A DNA stretch of 10,099 nt. Origin: Planctomycetaceae bacterium (GTDB taxonomy: Bacteria > Planctomycetota > Planctomycetia > Pirellulales > Lacipirellulaceae). Numbering within the stretch: the first letter of the stretch is position 1; every line of letters begins with the position of its first letter. The position numbers and the translations under genes were made by a program. Below, one piece after another: positions 4,601-10,099 of this stretch. Where the stretch lies: positions 1-10,099 of the forward strand of contig PATG01000137.1 of assembly GCA_002713555.1 (NCBI GenBank), read 5' to 3'. A model generated the notes under the pieces. The model ran no database searches. It was given only the letters and a program-made list of their open reading frames with translations, and had not been told where the DNA came from.

Positions 4601-7600
4601 ATGAACTGGCGAGTGTTTTGTGCAGTCACGATCGTGGCAATCGTAAACCCAGCGCGTGCTGAAACCGTCGCGCTCTGGCTGTTTGATGATCCGCCCGGCT
4701 CTCCGGTAGCCATCGATACGAGCGGCAATGGCTACCATCTGACATTGGGGCCCGATGCTGCCTTAACAACAAAAGGCAAATTCGGCGGCGCACTTGATGC
4801 GGATGCCACGTCCGAGGATGGCATGGGCGCGTTCCGCTATCAGGCGGAGAAGCCTCTCAACCCAGGCGATGAGGCATGGACACTCGAATGTTGGGTCAAA
4901 GCGAAATCGAACATGGCAGAAGACAATCGAATTTGGGGACTGTCAGGAGTGAATTACATCGATTATGGCCGCCGGGAGAATTCAACCGGGCTGTTCATTG
5001 CCAGCCGGTATTTGCCTATCGATGGGGTTACTGCATGGAACAAACCCACAGGGAATCTGCAGTCGGACGGCCGCTTTCATCACCTTGCTTTCGTGTACGA
5101 TGCCAAAGCAAAAGAGCTGAGACATTATTTTGACGGCAAACGGCAGTTTGTCGCCGCGGGGAATTGGAAGGAAGTGCCAACTGGCGAAGCCCCTTATGCC
5201 GAAGCGATCATGCCGCCGCATTACCCGATGTTGCAAGTCGGCTGTCGGGATGCCCTCCAACAGTGGGACCACCATGAGATTCATCTGCACGAGCGCCACA
5301 TGAAGAAGTTCCAGGGCTTCATTGACGAGATGCGCTTTTCGAACACGTCCCTCTACAAGCGGGATTTCAAGCCGCCACAGAGTTTCGCCAAACCGGCACT
5401 TCACGTTTGGCCCGAAGAAATCAGTGTCGTTCACTATCCCGCAGCGCGCAGCCAAGCCGACAGCACTCTTTTAATTCATACAACGAAAGACAAAAAGAAA
5501 ATCACAGTTTCTGGTAAATCGACCTGGCTCACCGTAGCATCTTCCGGCGAAGGTAGCGGTATATACTCCGTTCGTGCCAATGCGGATTCGTTGAAGCCGG
5601 GAACCTATGCTTCAACCATCAAAGTCTCTGTACCAGGCGTAAGTTCGCAGAGTGTTCCCGTGAAGCTAGTCGTGTTAGACGAGGGTGCCACCCGAGACGT
5701 AGGCGATCGCAAGCAAATGTTCATCGACGACCACTTCATTGAAAAAAGTAAGAACGTCAAGCTGCACATTAACCCAGCGCAAAAAATTGGCATCGATTTC
5801 CCCAGCAGCCACTATCCACGCAACATTTTTTACCTCGAGGATCGTCAAGTCTGGCGGATGTATTTTTCGCCCTGGGCGAACCTGCGATGTGCGGAGAGCA
5901 AGGACGGAATTCACTGGGAGCGCTTGGCTCCAGAAAGAATTGGCTACGAGTCAGAAGAAGAGCCTGGCAAGTTGATTCCGCTTCCCTTCGCTGCGGTGGT
6001 GATGCACGACCCTCACGACATCCCCGAGCGACGCTTTAAGGCCTTTGAGGAAGTCTCGAGCCATACGATAGACGCGGATGGTTATGAAATTCCTTCCAGC
6101 CAAAAGGGAAAGCCCAAACGTGAGCTGGCGGGGATCTATGCTTTCTACTCAGCCGATGGCTTTCGGTTCAAAAAGGCGGGGCGGGTCTTTCCGCTGTTGC
6201 CCGAGTTTGTCTCGTGCGCACCGCACTACGATCACAATATGGGCAAATACGTCTGCTACTTCCGCTGCCAAAACACCAAACTGCCGGGGCTGACTTCCAT
6301 CCAGGGCAACCAGTTCTTCTATCAATATGGTTTCAGCTATGATCAGCCGGAGGGACTGGTCCAGGCAGTCGCGCCCGAAACGATGCTGAAACCCGGTTTC
6401 GAAAACCTGCGCAGCGTCTCCAGGATCGTAACCGATGATTTGCTCAAGCCCTGGCCGGTCGATTCCTCGGCAGAGGCCAGCACCATGTATACCACCGCGT
6501 CAACGACCGACATGGTGTTTACGGCCGACTTCTGGGACGGATTCTCCGACTTTTATGTCCATTCCACCATGGTGTATCCGTATGCCGAAAATGTGTACCT
6601 GATGTTCCCCACCTTCTTCCGGCACTTTCATCCCTCGCGGCAACCCTGGTTTCATGCCTTCGACGACGCCAACGGACCGCTGGAAACGACGTTGGCAGTC
6701 AGTCGTGATGGTGTGAAGTGGGATCGCGTCGATCGCAAAGCCTACGTGGCGAATGGACGGCACGACGAGTGGGACCGCTGGCGCACGATGATGGGACTGG
6801 GCATGGTCCGCGCCGGCAACGATCTTTATCAATATTATTGGGGCGGCGGGGATTTACACGATTCACTGCCTCTGCGTCCCGAAATGAAGCGGAATCCGGA
6901 TTGGCCGGGCGGACTCGGTTTAGTCAAGCAGCGACTCGACGGATTCGTATCTGCGGACGTGGATTACCAGGGTGGGTCTATCACAACTCCTCCGATCACG
7001 TTTACGGGAGAGCGGCTTGAACTGAACTTCAAATGCGGCGGACAAGGGACCCTCTTTGTTGAGCTCCGCGATGCGAATGACGTTCCTATTCAAGGATTTA
7101 CGCTAGGCGATTGTGAAGAAGTCTCTGGCGACGATGTTGCCTGGGAAGTTCGCTGGCGAGGAAGTGCCGATGTGAGTTTGCTGGCTGGTCGACCGATCAA
7201 GATTCATTTCAAAATGCGAAATGCCAAGCTGTACGCCTTTCAGTTTGTAGGACCCGATACGCCAAAGTTTCAAGGTCCTCCTAATATTCCGTCTCGCCGT
7301 ATAGAGGGTGGTCCGAACTCGACGGGTGACGGCTTGCCAATTGCCGTGCAAAGCAATGGGAATATCGTGATGGCCAATGAACACCGCCACGTCGAAATTC
7401 GCCGCGGCGATTCGTTGTCTTCCCAAGTCGGCGTGGCGGGCCGGTTTGCCAGCGACATCACCGGCCTGGCAGTTCTGAGCGACGACGCGGTGGTCTTGGG
7501 GACCGCCAATGGCGAGATTCAAGTGCGGTCGCCCGACTTGAGCGAAGTCTTCGCCGGCGGTGGCGGCATGGTCGGCAACGGAGATGGCATCCAGAGCATC

Positions 7601-7711
7601 GTCGTTGATGCTCAGGATCGAATCGTCATCAAGACCAAGCGGGGAAACGTGCGCGTTATAACGAGAACGCTTGAGGAAGTTTCGCCGTTAAGAAAACTAT
7701 CGCCGCGGTAA
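4601..7711 (+). CDS. Secreted LamG + Ig-like + glycosidase-like propeller protein with an extra repeat tail (1036 aa)
   Basis: Domains in order: signal peptide 1-20 (ends PARA); LamG/concanavalin-type jellyroll about 21-255 (EAWTLECWVKA, RFHHLAFVYD, IDEMRFSN); an Ig-like or BACON-like domain about 266-360 (LKPGTYASTIKVSV); glycosidase-like propeller about 365-785 (FIDDHFIE, MHDPHDIPERRFK, SADGFRF, SRDGVKW, MMGLGMVRAG); beta-sandwich about 785-884 ending YAFQFVG; and a tail 885-1036. The propeller and sandwich are paralogous to the protein at 2502-4022, which stops exactly where the tail begins. The tail has three units of about 43 residues (919-937, 961-979, 1005-1023) matching the repeats of the PEP-CTERM protein at 662-1750. 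The LamG domain suggests glycan binding; the propeller's substrate is unknown. AGAGGA at 4587-4592 supports the start. No PEP-CTERM or membrane anchor follows, so it is probably free in the periplasm or secreted. Confidence 0.87.
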   Translation: MNWRVFCAVTIVAIVNPARAETVALWLFDDPPGSPVAIDTSGNGYHLTLGPDAALTTKGKFGGALDADATSEDGMGAFRYQAEKPLNPGDEAWTLECWVKAKSNMAEDNRIWGLSGVNYIDYGRRENSTGLFIASRYLPIDGVTAWNKPTGNLQSDGRFHHLAFVYDAKAKELRHYFDGKRQFVAAGNWKEVPTGEAPYAEAIMPPHYPMLQVGCRDALQQWDHHEIHLHERHMKKFQGFIDEMRFSNTSLYKRDFKPPQSFAKPALHVWPEEISVVHYPAARSQADSTLLIHTTKDKKKITVSGKSTWLTVASSGEGSGIYSVRANADSLKPGTYASTIKVSVPGVSSQSVPVKLVVLDEGATRDVGDRKQMFIDDHFIEKSKNVKLHINPAQKIGIDFPSSHYPRNIFYLEDRQVWRMYFSPWANLRCAESKDGIHWERLAPERIGYESEEEPGKLIPLPFAAVVMHDPHDIPERRFKAFEEVSSHTIDADGYEIPSSQKGKPKRELAGIYAFYSADGFRFKKAGRVFPLLPEFVSCAPHYDHNMGKYVCYFRCQNTKLPGLTSIQGNQFFYQYGFSYDQPEGLVQAVAPETMLKPGFENLRSVSRIVTDDLLKPWPVDSSAEASTMYTTASTTDMVFTADFWDGFSDFYVHSTMVYPYAENVYLMFPTFFRHFHPSRQPWFHAFDDANGPLETTLAVSRDGVKWDRVDRKAYVANGRHDEWDRWRTMMGLGMVRAGNDLYQYYWGGGDLHDSLPLRPEMKRNPDWPGGLGLVKQRLDGFVSADVDYQGGSITTPPITFTGERLELNFKCGGQGTLFVELRDANDVPIQGFTLGDCEEVSGDDVAWEVRWRGSADVSLLAGRPIKIHFKMRNAKLYAFQFVGPDTPKFQGPPNIPSRRIEGGPNSTGDGLPIAVQSNGNIVMANEHRHVEIRRGDSLSSQVGVAGRFASDITGLAVLSDDAVVLGTANGEIQVRSPDLSEVFAGGGGMVGNGDGIQSIVVDAQDRIVIKTKRGNVRVITRTLEEVSPLRKLSPR

Positions 7712-7982
7712 GTGGGGCAACGATACGATTCGCGTTATTTTGTGCGCCAATGTTCACAGGAGTTTCACACCGACGCAGGTTTCGAAAAGCCGAAATGGAA
7801 GAGTCGCAGGGTGGCACCGAATAGTCCCGGCTGGCAGGAGCACTTCCAAACCATCTGGCAGAAAGGACTGCAGCTGGTATACTTATGTATTTAAATTGTC
7901 GGAGAAACGTTATAACCATTCTCGTTTCTATGCGTAATCACTTGAATTTCAGCTCTCCACCTTGCAACGCGAATAATTTCCA
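7712..7982. other. Intergenic gap with no clear signal
   Basis: These 271 bases separate the long propeller gene from the GH36-type gene on the same strand. I see no hairpin with a T-tract, so the two genes could be co-transcribed. TATAAC (7911-7916) resembles a -10 box but has no -35 at proper spacing. Short frames here have no ribosome binding site. Confidence 0.55.
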
Positions 7983-10099
7983 ATGGATCGAAAAAATCTC
8001 TCGTCTTTTCTGCTGATCAGCTTTTGCTGCCTGACTCCCAAACTCGCTTATAGCCAACTCGCAAACTTTACCGTTCTTGATACGCCACAACCCGAAGTAC
8101 GCGCTACCACTGGCACGACAATCTACACCGAAGCATTCGTAGACTCGCGCTGGGTTGTACGATACCGCGCCTCCGACGGACGGCCGCACTTCGCGAATGA
8201 ACGGTGGGACGACTCGAACGCGTTCGAAATCCAGATCAAGCGCTCCCCCGAATCTCCACCTGAGCGCCTCGATCGTGGCTGGCGCTGGATCGGTGGAAAG
8301 GAGATCGCGACGAATGACACCGCGCGAAAGCATTTTTCCGTAGAGTTGCGCCACGAAGAAGCGCAGATTGGCTTATTTGTTCACACGGTGCTCGACGGAA
8401 CACCGGTCATTCAGCGCTGGCTCGAGATCAGAAACGACAACAAGACCCCGATCGCGATCACCGGAATCTCAGTTTGGTCGGGCAGACTCTGGCCACGCCA
8501 GCAAGATTTTACGCTCGGCTACTTTACGCGCGATACTGCCGGCTCGCAGGGTTGGCTCGAGTGGGAAGTCCTTGGACCTGATCTCAAGCAGCTGCTTGGA
8601 GGGACTGGAGGTGGTCACGATGACCCCTTCTTCATCGTTCGCAACGAGGACAAGGGAGAGTACTGCATTGCGCATCTCGCCTGGTCGGGCGACTTCGAAA
8701 TGACATTTAACCCCTACGAAGCACAAGAGAATCCCGGCGAAGGACTGAGCTTCTCCATCGGCCCCTGGTCTCCGGAGGCCCTGAGAGTCGTAGAAACGGG
8801 CGAAACGGTGCGAACTCCCGCCGTTCACCTCGGACACATCGAAGGAGATTTTGACAGTGCGGTGCATGCCATGCACGATCACCTGAGAAAGTCGTTGCTG
8901 CCAACCATCGACCGAGAGCGCAGACAGCGGATGCAGTTCTGCCTGCCTGGTGATACGGCGTACCACGGGATCCCCGTCTATGAGGATGCCGAGCGTCCGG
9001 GATTCGATGAAGAGAGCATCCTCACGGCCGTCGATCTTGCCGGTGCCATCGGGTGCGAAACGTTCGTGCTCGATGCCTGGTGGTGGGAATTCTCCGGCAA
9101 CTGGGTTCCCGCTCACGATCGGTTTCCGCAAGGTCTGGCTCCGATCGTCGAACGCGCCAAGAAGCGCGGAATGACGTTCGGACTGTATGCCGAAATCGAA
9201 GGTGGTCGTGGTCGGTGGGAAGAGAGTCCGGTCATCAAGGCACATCCCGATTGGCTCTGGAAGCCGAACACCTTGGCACTGATCCAGCCGGATGTCTACG
9301 ATCATGTGGACCGCGATTTAGACCGGTTGATTCGCGAGAATCAACTCGCACTCTACCGGCACGACTATAACAACGACTCTTCGATCAGCGTACAGATTCC
9401 ACGCCACGGATTTCAAGAGAGCGTCGCATGGCGTTATTACGATGCGTTGTACAAGCTATTTGAGGATGCACGTACAAAACACCCAAACGTCATGCTGCAG
9501 CAGGCGTCGGCTGGTTGCCAACGCCTCGACCTCGGTATGGTCGGCCGCTGCCACGAAGCGTTTCTGGCCGAAGCGGGCCAACCCTTGACGTTTCGCGCGT
9601 ATAGCGGTATCACCTGTGCCCTGCCGCCGGAAATCCTGGTTCTGGGCATCGGCAACGGCTTCGACCGTGGTCACCTCGACACCCATTTACGCGCCGTCTA
9701 CAGCCTGGGCACTCCTTTTATCATTTCAGGCGTAGCGCCCGACCTCGAGCAACTTACGTCGACATCGAAGCAGCGTTATCTCCACCACGCGGAAATCTAC
9801 AAAAACTTTATCCGTCCGCTACTACCGACTTGCAAGGTCTATCACCACGCCCCCGTCACTGCGACCGCGGGTGTCTCCTCGGGGGCCTGGTTCGCCATGG
9901 AGTACGTGGCTCCCGACCAAACACGAGGTTGGGCCACAGTCGCACGTATCGCTCAAAGCGACGATACAGTGTTTTTGCTGAAGCCAAGAGGGCTGGCCCT
10001 CGGGCATACGTATCGCGTCACTTTCGACAGTCTCGCGGAAACGATAACCATGCGGGGCCTCGAACTCGCGCGCGACGGATTGCCAATCCGGCTGGAATC
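7983..10099 (+). CDS. Secreted GH36-type glycosidase (alpha-galactosidase-like), 3' end beyond the window
   Basis: An open frame of 705 codons from ATG 7983 to the window edge, without a stop. Residues 1-24 are a signal peptide (ends AYS). The N-terminal beta-sandwich (about 30-300) includes the GH36-like LDGTPVIQRWLEIRND (137-152). The TIM-barrel (about 320-620) has GCETFVLDAWWW (357-368), RFPQGL (380-385) and GMTFGLYAE (396-404). The predicted nucleophile is D461 (RHDYN) and the predicted acid/base D516 (QRLDLGM). The end resembles the GH36 C-terminal sheet, so little is missing for a family member of 700-730 residues. Canonical members have K-W-D at the nucleophile and C-S-x-G-G-G-R-x-D at the acid/base; here these are R-H-D and A-S-A-G-C-Q-R-L-D, so specificity may differ from alpha-galactose. 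An in-frame stop at 7974-7976 makes ATG 7983 the first start; no Shine-Dalgarno is visible. Confidence 0.85.
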   Translation, partial: MDRKNLSSFLLISFCCLTPKLAYSQLANFTVLDTPQPEVRATTGTTIYTEAFVDSRWVVRYRASDGRPHFANERWDDSNAFEIQIKRSPESPPERLDRGWRWIGGKEIATNDTARKHFSVELRHEEAQIGLFVHTVLDGTPVIQRWLEIRNDNKTPIAITGISVWSGRLWPRQQDFTLGYFTRDTAGSQGWLEWEVLGPDLKQLLGGTGGGHDDPFFIVRNEDKGEYCIAHLAWSGDFEMTFNPYEAQENPGEGLSFSIGPWSPEALRVVETGETVRTPAVHLGHIEGDFDSAVHAMHDHLRKSLLPTIDRERRQRMQFCLPGDTAYHGIPVYEDAERPGFDEESILTAVDLAGAIGCETFVLDAWWWEFSGNWVPAHDRFPQGLAPIVERAKKRGMTFGLYAEIEGGRGRWEESPVIKAHPDWLWKPNTLALIQPDVYDHVDRDLDRLIRENQLALYRHDYNNDSSISVQIPRHGFQESVAWRYYDALYKLFEDARTKHPNVMLQQASAGCQRLDLGMVGRCHEAFLAEAGQPLTFRAYSGITCALPPEILVLGIGNGFDRGHLDTHLRAVYSLGTPFIISGVAPDLEQLTSTSKQRYLHHAEIYKNFIRPLLPTCKVYHHAPVTATAGVSSGAWFAMEYVAPDQTRGWATVARIAQSDDTVFLLKPRGLALGHTYRVTFDSLAETITMRGLELARDGLPIRLE

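Noticed and set aside
7896..7916. Possible promoter TTGTCG / TATAAC before the GH36-type gene
   Set aside because: Only nine bases separate the two boxes, against the usual 16-18, so it is not a credible sigma-70-type promoter.
8469..9305. Minus-strand open frame of 278 codons inside the GH36-type gene
   Set aside because: It is a shadow frame of a clearly coding plus-strand gene with family motifs throughout. Its own translation resembles no family that I know.

Overview
The window suggests a planctomycete of the Pirellulales type. It encodes a protein with a C-terminal PEP-CTERM sorting signal, and two large exported proteins of a five-bladed-propeller, glycosidase-like family that is expanded in Planctomycetes and Verrucomicrobia. 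It also has a LamG/jellyroll fusion and roomy intergenic spaces. This placement rests on protein style only; there is no rRNA or other phylogenetic marker.

Layout. The left part (1-4022) is on the minus strand. It holds the 5' end of an exported protein cut by the window edge (1-397), an intergenic stretch with a strong terminator (568-600), a PEP-CTERM repeat protein (662-1750), about 750 bases without a convincing gene but rich in palindromes and repeats (1751-2501), and a secreted propeller protein (2502-4022). A 164-base divergent intergenic region (4023-4186) follows. The right part (4187-10099) is on the plus strand: an L-rhamnose mutarotase (4187-4501), a 1036-residue secreted LamG + Ig-like + propeller + beta-sandwich protein (4601-7711), and a GH36-type glycosidase that runs off the right edge (7983-10099).

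How the genes may work together. A rhamnose mutarotase, two paralogous exported propeller proteins and an exported GH36-like enzyme point to breakdown of a rhamnose- and probably galactose-containing glycan. No transporter, sulfatase, regulator or rhamnose isomerase/kinase lies in the window. The two propeller proteins are clear paralogues over the propeller and the following beta-sandwich. The longer one carries an extra tail of about 150 residues whose three repeat units match those of the PEP-CTERM protein encoded about 3 kb away, so domains appear to have been exchanged within the locus.

Two genes (1-397 partial and 7983-10099 partial) have no stop codon or no start codon partner inside the window, so they are easily missed. 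Both minus-strand surface-protein genes at the left have a terminator-like hairpin plus T-tract just upstream of the Shine-Dalgarno sequence, which is the most unusual regulatory signal here.
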